Source: Acholeplasmataceae bacterium UBA6235 (GTDB lineage Bacteria; Bacillota_I; Bacilli_A; Acholeplasmatales; UBA5453). From it: a DNA stretch of 25,257 bases. The stretch lies in assembly GCA_002441525.1 (NCBI GenBank), contig DJWH01000071.1, forward strand, positions 1 through 25,257, in the 5' to 3' direction. Shown here piece after piece: positions 1 to 7,675 of this stretch. Numbering within the stretch: position 1 is the first letter of the stretch; each line of letters starts with the position of its first letter. The notes under the pieces are model-generated. The model was not told the DNA's origin. It did not search any database and worked only from the letters and a program-made list of their open reading frames with translations. Made by a program: the position numbers and the translations under genes.

Positions 1-708
1 ATGTTCTTGGTCCTTCAAATGTCGATGGCGATCATGAGCGGATTATTTTTCTTCTATGTGGATTTCTATATCACCAAAGATTTAACCGCGGCCCAAGAAC
101 CAACCATGGTGGGTCTAATCTCGGCTGCCTTGATGTTCTCGATGCAAATCGTGGCGTTACCTGTTTATATTAAAATGATTGAACGTAAAGGGAAAACCTT
201 TGCTTATCGCTTCGGTGCGATTTTATGGATTGTAACAGCGTTATTCATCTTGATCATTCCAGCCAACATCAACCCTGTATTGTTGTATCTCATCGCCGCT
301 TTGATGGGCTTTGGCATATCCGGTCCCGGTTTAGTTCCACATACCATGTATGGGGATGTTGTCGATGCTGGACAACTCTATTTCAATGACCGTTTAGATG
401 GTCAAATGAGTGGGTTTACCAATTTTATCAACAAAGTTGCACAAGCCGTTGGGTTAGCCTTAGTCATGGCCTTGATTGGTTTGGCTGGCTTTAAAGAAAG
501 AGCGCCAGGCGCAGACCCGATTTTATCTCAACCCGATTCTGCGATGAACGCGATCAAATTCATCATGGCGTTAGCGCCTTTAGTCTTTATGACGATTGGG
601 ATCTTAATTTCACTCAAGTATAAGATTGATGCGAAAAAACAAGCAGAGATAAAACACGCGATTGAACACCCTGAAAACCAAGCCGATGTATTGGCATCCA
701 TCCAATGA
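1..708 (+). CDS. GPH-family sugar/cation symporter, C-terminal part (5' end outside window)
   Basis: This is the C-terminal half of a glycoside-pentoside-hexuronide (MelB-like) transporter of the major facilitator superfamily, an inner-membrane importer of sugars driven by cations. The 235 visible residues hold about six hydrophobic helices. The segment with GDVVDAGQ followed by the run from FNDRLDGQMSG to NFINKVAQA resembles the conserved loop and helix of GPH proteins, where a K in the FINK motif is typical. A full GPH protein has about 450-500 residues (compare the 490-residue relative at 10087-11559), so the ATG at position 1 is an internal methionine and the gene starts upstream of the window. 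The stop overlaps the next start by four bases (ATGA), so the acyltransferase gene is translationally coupled to it. The substrate cannot be told. Confidence 0.85.
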   Translation: MFLVLQMSMAIMSGLFFFYVDFYITKDLTAAQEPTMVGLISAALMFSMQIVALPVYIKMIERKGKTFAYRFGAILWIVTALFILIIPANINPVLLYLIAALMGFGISGPGLVPHTMYGDVVDAGQLYFNDRLDGQMSGFTNFINKVAQAVGLALVMALIGLAGFKERAPGADPILSQPDSAMNAIKFIMALAPLVFMTIGILISLKYKIDAKKQAEIKHAIEHPENQADVLASIQ

Positions 709-1868
709 AAAAACCGAATGGCGCGTTATTTTGGCCGCTCGGTGGATTATTGAAACTATACGCATTCGGTAAAGGCCAAAGAATCATCCATAAAGATACC
801 ATCACCGGACCTGCCATCACGTTATCTAACCATACCTCGTTTTACGATTTCATCTACACAACCACTGCTTTATACCCTAAAAGAATGAACTATTTGGCGG
901 CACATAAAATGTTTTTTGATCCGCTATTAGGCCCCTTCTTAAGGTTATCTAGGGCCATCCCTAAAGCCTTATTACAACCAGACGCTGTCGCGACTTTAAA
1001 AGCACTGCGTGTCCTTAAGAATAAAGGCATTTTATCGATTTTTCCCGAGGGTCAAATCTCCCCTTCAGGTAGGTTCATGAAACCGACCTTCTCAGTCGCG
1101 AAACTCATTAAAAAAGCCAAAGTCGATGTGTTTATTGTCAAACACCAATTTCCTTATTTGGTAAACCCACCTTGGACGAAAAAAACATTCAGAGGTCGAA
1201 TCGATACACAAGTGGTCAAGTTGTTTGGTCCAAAAGACATTGAACAGTTATCTGAACAAGCGATATATGAAGCAGTACAAAAAGCATTATATCACAGCCC
1301 TTATGAGGATAATTTGATCAAACAATATACCTATAAATTAAACGACATTCATGGGTTAGAACATGTTTTAACGGAATGTCCACATTGTCATCAAACAGGG
1401 TTAATTTCAAACCAGCACCAACTCAATTGTCCACATTGTCAACAGTCGTTTAAGTATGATCGATATGGCCGAATTGATGGCACAGGTGTCGATGTCCTCT
1501 ATGAAGCCCAAAGACAACGACTCATCGAAACAGTAAAACAAAACCCAAATTATACCCTTCAAAGTCCAGTGCGGTTAGAAGGCTATCAAGACAAACACGT
1601 GAAAACGATTGGTGAAGGTCAGTTGACACTGAATAAATCAGGGTATCATTTTGTGGGACACGTCTTGGGTAAAGAAACCACCTATCATTTTGATGTTAAA
1701 GATGTCCCAACTTGTCCATCCGATATCGGTATCAACATTCAAATTTATGAAGGGTATGAACTCTACCAGTTCGTCTTTAGTGACCCTTATCTACCGACCC
1801 AATTTGTCTTATTGGGCGAAGTATTACACGAAGACTATGTCCAAACCCATACCGGAGGTAACGTATGA
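705..1868 (+). CDS. PlsC-like lysophospholipid acyltransferase with C-terminal zinc ribbon
   Basis: A membrane-associated acyltransferase of the PlsC (1-acyl-sn-glycerol-3-phosphate acyltransferase) family, which transfers an acyl chain to a lysophospholipid. The catalytic HX4D motif is in NHTSFYD (H43, D48) and the substrate-binding FPEG motif lies at residues 113-116. Unlike minimal PlsC proteins of about 240 residues, this one has 387. After the acyltransferase domain (about residues 20-200) there is a CPHC...CPHC zinc ribbon (C225, C228, C242, C245) and then a C-terminal region (about 255-387) of unknown function. The gene overlaps both neighbours by four bases, so it sits in the middle of a coupled operon with a transporter and a DUF1801 protein. 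The lipid substrate is not known, and the family assignment is firmer than the exact reaction. Confidence 0.85.
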   Translation: MKKPNGALFWPLGGLLKLYAFGKGQRIIHKDTITGPAITLSNHTSFYDFIYTTTALYPKRMNYLAAHKMFFDPLLGPFLRLSRAIPKALLQPDAVATLKALRVLKNKGILSIFPEGQISPSGRFMKPTFSVAKLIKKAKVDVFIVKHQFPYLVNPPWTKKTFRGRIDTQVVKLFGPKDIEQLSEQAIYEAVQKALYHSPYEDNLIKQYTYKLNDIHGLEHVLTECPHCHQTGLISNQHQLNCPHCQQSFKYDRYGRIDGTGVDVLYEAQRQRLIETVKQNPNYTLQSPVRLEGYQDKHVKTIGEGQLTLNKSGYHFVGHVLGKETTYHFDVKDVPTCPSDIGINIQIYEGYELYQFVFSDPYLPTQFVLLGEVLHEDYVQTHTGGNV

Positions 1869-2197
1869 CTGTAGATCAATATATAGAAAATCTACCCGAA
1901 CCACAACAATCCATCATGGCGGAAATCAGACGACTGATCAAAGCTGCTTTTCCAAAAGCCAAAGAAGCATTGTCTTATGGGGTACCTGCATTCAAATATG
2001 ACAAAGCATTCTTTTATTATGGCGCATTCAAAGCCCATGTGAGTGTGTTTCCACCGCTCACTTCAGATGAGGCCTTACAAGCAAAGACCAAACCTTATCA
2101 AAATGAAAAAGGCAATCTCCTATTTAAGATCAATCAACCCATACCTTATGAATTGATTGTAGAGGTTGCGAAAGCATTGGAAAAACAATACACCTAA
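1865..2197 (+). CDS. DUF1801 (YdhG/YdeI-like) small protein
   Basis: A 110-residue soluble protein of the DUF1801 type. The opening VDQYIENLPEPQQSIMAEIR, the middle EALSYGVPAFKYD and the segment HVSVFPP are the usual signatures of this family, which has an alpha/beta fold related to the YjbR/CyaY group. The biochemical role of the family is not established. The start overlaps the stop of the acyltransferase by four bases, and a strong hairpin terminator follows directly, so this is the last gene of the operon. No signal peptide or membrane segment is visible. Confidence 0.8.
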   Translation: MTVDQYIENLPEPQQSIMAEIRRLIKAAFPKAKEALSYGVPAFKYDKAFFYYGAFKAHVSVFPPLTSDEALQAKTKPYQNEKGNLLFKINQPIPYELIVEVAKALEKQYT

Positions 2198-2202
2198 AAA
2201 AG

Positions 2203-2230
2203 AACCCAAAACATTCAAGTGTTTTGGGTT
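2203..2230. terminator. Bidirectional rho-independent terminator
   Basis: An 11-bp perfect stem (AACCCAAAACA at 2203-2213, TGTTTTGGGTT at 2220-2230) closes a six-base loop. It is followed by a T run on the plus strand (2233-2239) and by a T run on the minus strand (complement of the A run at 2196-2201). It ends both the 1-2197 operon and the convergent minus-strand lipoprotein gene, whose stop codon (2229-2231) overlaps the foot of the stem. Confidence 0.9.
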
Positions 2231-2918
2231 AGTTTTTTTCATGAATTGCTCTGATATGATTATAAGCCGTTTCGATTTGATTTAATTGGGATTCATTGAA
2301 ATGATTTGGATTGAGTAAATCTATAAAGGTTTGAAAATCCGATGTTTGAATGATGAATCCTGGGTGATCATACATAAAATCACTGTAGACGTCTTGGAAG
2401 AAACGTAACCCTTGGTAATCATCTTCAGACAACGTGATGGATAATCGGTATTCGATGTATGCACGTTTGGAAACCGTCGGTGAGCTTTGAGTTTCTTTAT
2501 ACGTTGTGATTTCAGATTGAATGGTATTGAAGGTCACCACATCGTTGATGGACATCGCGATGCCTGCAGCATCAAAATACTGTTTGAGTTCGGAACTGCT
2601 CAATCTGAATAACCCAGCCATCGAAACATGCTGACTCATCGAAATGCTGTAGAGGGTCTGCATGAACGCTAAATAAATGGCTTCATCGTCTTCATTTGGA
2701 TTTTCAGCATGCATCCGATACAATAAGATGAAATCGTCTGCTGGATTACCCGTTTGATATAAAATATCGTGTTCGGAGGTATTGGTGAATGTCATCGATA
2801 ACTCATTATAATAGAGCGGTGCGTCAAAACTCACGGCTTCATCCATCGGACCCATGGCACACGCCTGTAACAAAAAGACACCGATCAACAGGACGATCAT
2901 CAGGATTGATTTTTTCAT
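2229..2918 (-). CDS. Lipoprotein of unknown function, probable target of the adjacent two-component system
   Basis: A 229-residue predicted lipoprotein. The start was placed at 2918 and not at the longer in-frame ATG at 2945, because an AGAGGAGG ribosome binding site (2927-2934) stands eight bases before it and because the shorter start gives a clean signal peptide: MKKS, a hydrophobic stretch and the lipobox LQAC. The mature part has no domain I recognise; it is mixed helix and strand, without further membrane segments. It lies 61 bases downstream of the histidine kinase gene in the same direction. It has its own candidate promoter with two Pho-box-like repeats in that gap, which suggests that the neighbouring response regulator controls it. 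It may be an accessory envelope protein of that system; this is inference. Confidence 0.8.
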   Translation of the reverse strand: MKKSILMIVLLIGVFLLQACAMGPMDEAVSFDAPLYYNELSMTFTNTSEHDILYQTGNPADDFILLYRMHAENPNEDDEAIYLAFMQTLYSISMSQHVSMAGLFRLSSSELKQYFDAAGIAMSINDVVTFNTIQSEITTYKETQSSPTVSKRAYIEYRLSITLSEDDYQGLRFFQDVYSDFMYDHPGFIIQTSDFQTFIDLLNPNHFNESQLNQIETAYNHIRAIHEKN

Positions 2919-2940
2919 GAGACACACCTCCTCTGTTTGT

Positions 2941-2974
2941 ATCATATCAAATGGTTATGACAAAATTATGACAA
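2941..2974 (-). promoter_or_regulatory. Pho-box-like direct repeat and -10 box in front of the lipoprotein gene
   Basis: On the minus strand, TTGTCA occurs at 2974-2969 and again at 2963-2958, starts 11 bases apart, with an AT-rich linker. Eleven bases beyond the second copy is TATGAT (2946-2941), a good -10 box. The layout matches activator-type OmpR-family promoters, where the repeat replaces the -35 element. The repeats resemble the E. coli PhoB box (CTGTCAT repeats, 11-bp period). Confidence 0.6.
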
Positions 2975-2979
2975 AGCTT

Positions 2980-4383
2980 TTATTTGAGTGAAATCAGTAC
3001 TTTAAAGACCACATCGCCAGCATCATTGAATAATTTGTACGGATAGCCATACAAATCACAAATTTGTTTGACGATGAATAAACCTAACCCGGATCCTTTT
3101 TCTTTTTGAGTATTCAAACGGTAGAAGGAATCAAACAATTTAGTCAACTCTGATTCCGGAATGGTTCCTTTGTTACGTATGACCAATACATAACCGTTGG
3201 TTTGGATAGAACCATCGATTTTCACCCATGAATCTGTGGTATAAGATAACGCATTTTTAACCAAGTTGGTGACGAGAATGCTCAACAACTCTTCACTCAT
3301 CAGGAGTGAGGCAGGTTCTAACTGTTTGTGAATCTTGATTCTCTTTTGTTTTGCGAGTTCTTCAAGGGGTTGTAAAATGGTATGGATAAATGCGCTACTG
3401 ACCACATCGTGGTCGGTTTTTTTATCTTCTAATCTTAACGTATAGGTGAGGTCTTGGGTAATGGTAGATATCGATTCGATTTGTTTTAAGAGTTCCTTTA
3501 AATAGGTCTCTTTATCTTTATATCGACCGACACCATCAATCATCCCTTCAATCATGCCTTTCATGACCGCGAGTGGGGTCTTGATTTCATGGTTGATGGT
3601 CATGATCAATTGTTTTTTCTTTTCTTCTTGAGCCTTTTCATAGTCGATATCGGAAGATAACTTTTGATTGGCCTCATGGAGTTCTGAGAAAGCTTTTTTC
3701 AAATGAAAGGTCAATTCATTGAGTGACGTCACCAAGTCTCTGAATTCATCTTGACGTTTGAGTTTGAGGTTTTGATTGAAATCCAAATTCGATAACCCTT
3801 TGGCGTATGCCCCAATTTGTTGGATCGGTTTAACGACACTTTTTGAAATGATGAAGGATAATAATACAATCGCGATGAAGACAATGATCGATTGCGTGAT
3901 GTTGATGTTATTCAGTACTTGATCCACGTTTTGTAAGGATTGAATTCGTGTGGAAACGATCAAGTAGTCATCAAATTCAAATTGATAGATGTAATTGATT
4001 TGGTAGATGTCATCTTGTAAATCCACATAGTAAATCAATGGACCCTCTTGGATAGCCTCTTCACTATCATAGATGCCAATAACAAAATCGAGAATATTGT
4101 CATTGGTTAAGAAAGTCGGTCCAATCGACGCGGTGATGGTTTGGTTTTGATAACGGATAAAGGCAGTTTCACTCGATAGATCCATCAAACTGGTATCTTC
4201 GAGTGAAGTTCCTTGTTTGAGCGTACTTGCGTTAGAAAGAATGTTTTGTTTAACCCCATCAATGTTTTTTTCGATATACATCGGTGAAAAGCGGGTGTAG
4301 CTATAATACATGCTACCGATGAAGACCAATGAAAAAGAGATCAACAACATGAGGAATGTTTTAACAAACAGATTGATTTTCAT
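2980..4383 (-). CDS. Sensor histidine kinase (two-component system)
   Basis: A 467-residue membrane sensor kinase that autophosphorylates on histidine and passes the phosphate to the response regulator encoded just upstream. In order: a transmembrane segment (about 7-28), an extracellular sensor domain (about 29-163), a second transmembrane segment (about 164-182), a HAMP linker (about 183-235), the dimerisation/phosphoacceptor helix with H265 in NHEIKTP, and an ATPase domain with N box (N373, N377 in TNLVKNALSY), a degenerate G1 segment (RNKGTIPE), the F-box region LFDSFYR and the GSGLGL box (430-435). The sensor domain shows no PAS signature and the signal is unknown. It starts 17 bases after the regulator, behind a GGAGGT ribosome binding site, so the two form an operon. 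Confidence 0.92.
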   Translation of the reverse strand: MKINLFVKTFLMLLISFSLVFIGSMYYSYTRFSPMYIEKNIDGVKQNILSNASTLKQGTSLEDTSLMDLSSETAFIRYQNQTITASIGPTFLTNDNILDFVIGIYDSEEAIQEGPLIYYVDLQDDIYQINYIYQFEFDDYLIVSTRIQSLQNVDQVLNNINITQSIIVFIAIVLLSFIISKSVVKPIQQIGAYAKGLSNLDFNQNLKLKRQDEFRDLVTSLNELTFHLKKAFSELHEANQKLSSDIDYEKAQEEKKKQLIMTINHEIKTPLAVMKGMIEGMIDGVGRYKDKETYLKELLKQIESISTITQDLTYTLRLEDKKTDHDVVSSAFIHTILQPLEELAKQKRIKIHKQLEPASLLMSEELLSILVTNLVKNALSYTTDSWVKIDGSIQTNGYVLVIRNKGTIPESELTKLFDSFYRLNTQKEKGSGLGLFIVKQICDLYGYPYKLFNDAGDVVFKVLISLK

Positions 4384-4400
4384 GGTGACCTCCTTATCGT

Positions 4401-5069
4401 TTATTTTTCGAATTTATAGCCGGATTTATACACGGTTTTAATATAATCGGCTGCGTTACCGAGTTTTTGTCTGAGTCGTTTGATGTGGGTATCCACGGTG
4501 CGATCATACCCAAAATAGTCGTAACCCCAAACGAGGTTCAATAAATCTTCACGTGTGTAGACGCGTCCTATATTTTGAATGAAGAGTGAGAAGAGTTCCC
4601 ATTCTTTTTTGTTGAGTTCAATTGGGACTTGATCAACCAGTATTTTATACTGTTCAAAATTGTACTGGATGATACCATAAGTCGATAACGTCTCAGGCGT
4701 CTCTTTTTGATACCGAGCTAAGACCGCTTCGATTTTCTTTAAGACAATTTTTGGACTGTAAGGCTTTGAGATGTAGTCATCAATACCAAGGGCATAGCCT
4801 TTGAGCTGGTTTTCCTCATCGCTTAACGCTGACAACATTAAAATCGGTACAGACGACTGTTTTCGAATAGCCTTACCAATCTCAAACCCGCCCACATGTG
4901 GCAACATGACATCGAGAAGCACCAAATCAAAGGCTTGAGTTTGAATGCTATTTAACGCATCTAAACCATCATAGATTTGGGTGATTTTCGCATTCGGATA
5001 GGCATCGATTAAATAATCGTGCAATAAATCATTCAAATGCTTTTCATCTTCAACAACGAGTATTTGCAT
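4401..5069 (-). CDS. OmpR/PhoB-type response regulator
   Basis: A 222-residue transcription factor with an N-terminal receiver domain and a C-terminal winged-helix DNA-binding domain. The receiver has the acidic pocket E7-D8, the phosphoacceptor D53 in LLDVMLP, S80 at the switch position and K102 in SKPYSP. The C-terminal part (about 125-222), with WGYDYFGYDRTVDTHIKRLR and IKTVYKSGYKF, is the OmpR-type winged helix. The start at 5069 is preferred over the ATG at 5117, because AAAGGAG stands eight bases before it and the receiver begins at once with MQILVVEDE. It is the first gene of the pair with the kinase. Repeats of the Pho-box type in front of two neighbouring transcription units are its likely targets. 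Confidence 0.93.
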   Translation of the reverse strand: MQILVVEDEKHLNDLLHDYLIDAYPNAKITQIYDGLDALNSIQTQAFDLVLLDVMLPHVGGFEIGKAIRKQSSVPILMLSALSDEENQLKGYALGIDDYISKPYSPKIVLKKIEAVLARYQKETPETLSTYGIIQYNFEQYKILVDQVPIELNKKEWELFSLFIQNIGRVYTREDLLNLVWGYDYFGYDRTVDTHIKRLRQKLGNAADYIKTVYKSGYKFEK

Positions 5070-5144
5070 AGAATCGTCTCCTTTTAGGAACCTTTCTTTA
5101 ATGATATCATAAATCATTTATATTCTAAACGGCATTCATTCACT

Positions 5145-5200
5145 TTGTCACAACATTGTCATAAGATATTCAAAGATTTGACACAACTTTTCTCTATACT
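5145..5200 (+). promoter_or_regulatory. Four phased Pho-box-like repeats and -10 box in front of the DUF4349-VWA operon
   Basis: Hexamers stand every 11 bases: TTGTCA at 5145, TTGTCA at 5156, the weaker TATTCA at 5167 and TTGACA at 5178. Eleven bases after the last one is TATACT (5195-5200), a -10 box. The distance from the proximal repeat to the -10 box is the same as in front of the minus-strand lipoprotein (2941-2974). The last hexamer resembles a -35 box, but a spacing of 11 is too short for one, so it is better read as an activator site. The region lies between the divergent regulator gene and the operon. Confidence 0.6.
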
Positions 5201-5232
5201 TTAGGTGTGAAAAGCAGAAAAGAGGGTCTTGT

Positions 5233-6033
5233 ATGAAAAAAGTAATGTTGTTCTTGGGATTGGTCTTATTGAGTCTATCGTTAATTGGATGTAGTGAAGC
5301 TTATGAACCAGGGGAAGATCTTTCACCAGACAATGAATCCTCACAAGTATTAACCGCATCGATGAGAAAAATCATTTATCGAGTCGATATTGGTATCAAA
5401 GCGAAACAATTGTTACCCTTATACGATGAATTGATGGGTCTATTGAATCCCGATGAATGGATTGAATCACAACAAGTCGGTACCCAAAGTGGTCAACTCG
5501 TATTAAGAATCAAAACCGAACGTTTACAAGCCTTTATTTCAGGGTTAAGGAGTTCATACGAAGTGACTTACTTCAATACAAGTTCTCGTGATGTATCGGT
5601 CAACTATTATAATAATCAAGCCAACATCGAAGCCTATGAAGCAGAACAAGCGCGATTGATTGAACTCTTTGAAACCGCCAGTATTTCCGAACAAATTCTC
5701 ATCAATCAACGCTTATCGATCATTGAAGCCGAATTGAGAAATTTAACCTCCGATACAAATGAAATCGATGGGTTGATTGAATACAGTGTGGTTAATATCT
5801 ATTTAAACGCAACCGCTCCATACCAATCACTCAACTTTGGTCAAAAGGTCAATCGTGCCTTTATCGGTGGTATCGATGCTTTTGTAATGGTCATTGAAAC
5901 ACTATTTCTCGCATTCTTAAGCTTATTACCATTCCTAGTCGTCATTGTGCCTTCGGTCTTTGGCATACTTTATATCAACAAACGCAACTATCAAAAACGT
6001 CTGGCGAGACGACAACAAGCACGCAATCGATGA
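5233..6033 (+). CDS. DUF4349 lipoprotein
   Basis: A 266-residue predicted lipoprotein of the DUF4349 type. It has a signal peptide with lipobox LIGC (C20), an extracellular domain (about 45-200) containing IIYRVDIGIKAK, a GTQSGQLVLRI strand, the NYYNNQANIEAYEAEQARL segment and a coiled-coil-like stretch, and one C-terminal membrane helix (about 216-247) followed by a basic tail. This order, lipid anchor, strand-helix-strand domain and C-terminal helix, is the family's usual plan; its function is not established. An AGAGGG site stands six bases before the start. The next gene begins nine bases after the stop, so the two form an operon, probably switched on through the repeats at 5145-5183. Confidence 0.85.
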   Translation: MKKVMLFLGLVLLSLSLIGCSEAYEPGEDLSPDNESSQVLTASMRKIIYRVDIGIKAKQLLPLYDELMGLLNPDEWIESQQVGTQSGQLVLRIKTERLQAFISGLRSSYEVTYFNTSSRDVSVNYYNNQANIEAYEAEQARLIELFETASISEQILINQRLSIIEAELRNLTSDTNEIDGLIEYSVVNIYLNATAPYQSLNFGQKVNRAFIGGIDAFVMVIETLFLAFLSLLPFLVVIVPSVFGILYINKRNYQKRLARRQQARNR

Positions 6034-6042
6034 GGTGAAATC

Positions 6043-7554
6043 ATGAAAAAAGCATTGTTAGGTGTACTAATTGCATTGTTATTTACATTGTCTGGCTGTG
6101 GGGCTTATGGACCATATGAGGATTATCCAAGTTATCAAAATGGTGAAACCTATAGTGAAATCACAGAAAATCCATTTATCAGTACCGCGGATATGCCAAT
6201 ATCTACCTTTTCAGTCGATGTCGATACGGCATCTTACTCCAACATCAGACGAATGATTCAAGATGGCTATTTGCCGGAAAAAGACGCGGTTCGAATTGAA
6301 GAAATGGTCAATTACTTCCAATACGACATCGCTGGACCAACCGAAAATGAGAAGATCCATGTGCATTCCGAATACAGTTACGCCCCTTGGGCAACTGACC
6401 ATGGACTACTTATGGTCGGTTTAAAAACCCAAGACATCGAATACAATACATCCTTACCGATGAATTTGGTTTTCCTCATTGACGTCTCAGGCAGTATGTA
6501 TTCAAGTGACAAATTGCCTTTACTCAAACAGTCCTTAGGTATTTTAGTAGAAAACTTAAGACCCACCGATCGTATTTCCATTGTTACTTATGCAGGGTCT
6601 GCAAAAATAGCATTAGAAGGTGGCGACGCTACTGAAAAAGCAGACATTTTGTCGGTGATTCAAGGTCTGGAAGCTGGTGGGTCAACCGCTGGGGCTTCCG
6701 GGATATCATTGGCGTATGAAGTCGCTAGCAGAAACTTTATCGATGGTGGTAACAACCGCATTATTCTCGCTACCGATGGTGACTTCAACGTCGGTATGAA
6801 CTCCGTCTCTGATTTAGAAGACTTCATAGAATCCAAAAAAGCCACCGGTGTGTTCTTTAGTGTCTTAGGGTTTGGTACTGGGAATATCCGTGATGACATC
6901 ATGGAATCCTTAGCCGATCACGGCAATGGTGTTTATTATTACATTGACTCCATCAAAGAAGCCGAAAAGGTATTCATCCATCAACTTGGTGGGTCGATGA
7001 TCATGGTTGCGAAAGACGTCAAACTTCAAATCGAATTTAACCCAGCTTTAGTTAAAGGGTACCGTTTGATTGGATATGAAAACCGTGTGTTGGATTATGA
7101 CGATTTTCAAAATGATTTTAAAGATGCCGGTGACATGGGTGCTGGTCATGTGGTGATTGCGTTTTATGAAATCATCCATGCAGATTCAGATGAAACCATA
7201 CCTAGTTTAACCTTTGATCCTGTAGAAGTTTTAAAATACACAGGAGAAAACCATTTAGATGAATTATTGACCCTATCCATTCGTTATAAAGAACCGACCG
7301 ATGATACGTCGATGTTGAATGAAAAAATCATCTTAGGCAGCACATATACAGACACCTATTCAACAGAATTTGGTTTCGCCAGTGCCGTGGTTGAGTTCGG
7401 ATTACTCTTAAGAAATTCTCAATACCAATCGAATGCAAGTTATACCGCAGTCATTGAACGGGCTACCCTCGCTTTGGATTTTGACCCTCACGACTACCGT
7501 AGCGAATTCATTGAACTCGTGATGGCTGCGAAAAACTTAAGTTATAAAGACTAA
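6043..7554 (+). CDS. YfbK-like von Willebrand factor A domain lipoprotein
   Basis: A 503-residue surface lipoprotein with lipobox LSGC (C19), a conserved N-terminal segment (FSVDVDTASYSNIRRMI at about 56-72), a von Willebrand A domain (about 138-320) and a C-terminal region of the type found in YfbK-like proteins (about 335-500). The metal-ion-dependent adhesion site is complete: D147, S149 and S151 in DVSGS, T215 in GGSTAG and D245 in ATDGD. Such domains bind protein partners through a metal ion. The precise role of YfbK-like proteins is not known. The ribosome binding site GAGGTGA overlaps the stop of the DUF4349 gene, so translation is coupled. A strong terminator follows. Confidence 0.9.
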   Translation: MKKALLGVLIALLFTLSGCGAYGPYEDYPSYQNGETYSEITENPFISTADMPISTFSVDVDTASYSNIRRMIQDGYLPEKDAVRIEEMVNYFQYDIAGPTENEKIHVHSEYSYAPWATDHGLLMVGLKTQDIEYNTSLPMNLVFLIDVSGSMYSSDKLPLLKQSLGILVENLRPTDRISIVTYAGSAKIALEGGDATEKADILSVIQGLEAGGSTAGASGISLAYEVASRNFIDGGNNRIILATDGDFNVGMNSVSDLEDFIESKKATGVFFSVLGFGTGNIRDDIMESLADHGNGVYYYIDSIKEAEKVFIHQLGGSMIMVAKDVKLQIEFNPALVKGYRLIGYENRVLDYDDFQNDFKDAGDMGAGHVVIAFYEIIHADSDETIPSLTFDPVEVLKYTGENHLDELLTLSIRYKEPTDDTSMLNEKIILGSTYTDTYSTEFGFASAVVEFGLLLRNSQYQSNASYTAVIERATLALDFDPHDYRSEFIELVMAAKNLSYKD

Positions 7555-7593
7555 GTCTCCATATCTATTCGTCCTGTTCTACTTAGTCTACCC

Positions 7594-7626
7594 AAAAGCG
7601 ATGTCGCACCCCTGACATCGCTTTTT
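7594..7626 (+). terminator. Rho-independent terminator after the VWA gene
   Basis: A 12-bp stem, AAAAGCGATGTC (7594-7605) with GACATCGCTTTT (7614-7625), encloses an eight-base loop. The T run on the 3' side is five bases long and then reads GGATTTATT. It ends the 5233-7554 operon. Confidence 0.8.
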
Positions 7627-7675
7627 GGATTTATTATCTTATTTATAGGTTATAATTGAAGGTGGAAGTGATACT

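Noticed and set aside
2919..2945. Longer N-terminus of the minus-strand lipoprotein
   Set aside because: It would place nine residues before the signal peptide and put the ribosome binding site inside the coding region.
5070..5117. Longer N-terminus of the response regulator
   Set aside because: The receiver domain begins at the ATG at 5069, which has its own well-spaced ribosome binding site.
5178..5183. TTGACA as the -35 box of the DUF4349 operon
   Set aside because: It is only 11 bases from the TATACT box, too close for a -35 element; it fits the 11-base period of the upstream repeats and is better read as an activator site.
6211..6902. Open frames on the opposite strand within the VWA gene
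   Set aside because: They lie fully inside a well-supported coding region, have no ribosome binding site and encode no recognisable protein. The same holds for other antisense or shifted frames in the window.
7651..7656. TATAAT as the -10 box of the nuclease-helicase gene
   Set aside because: Transcription would begin inside the ribosome binding site (7658-7665), and no -35 box stands at the right distance.
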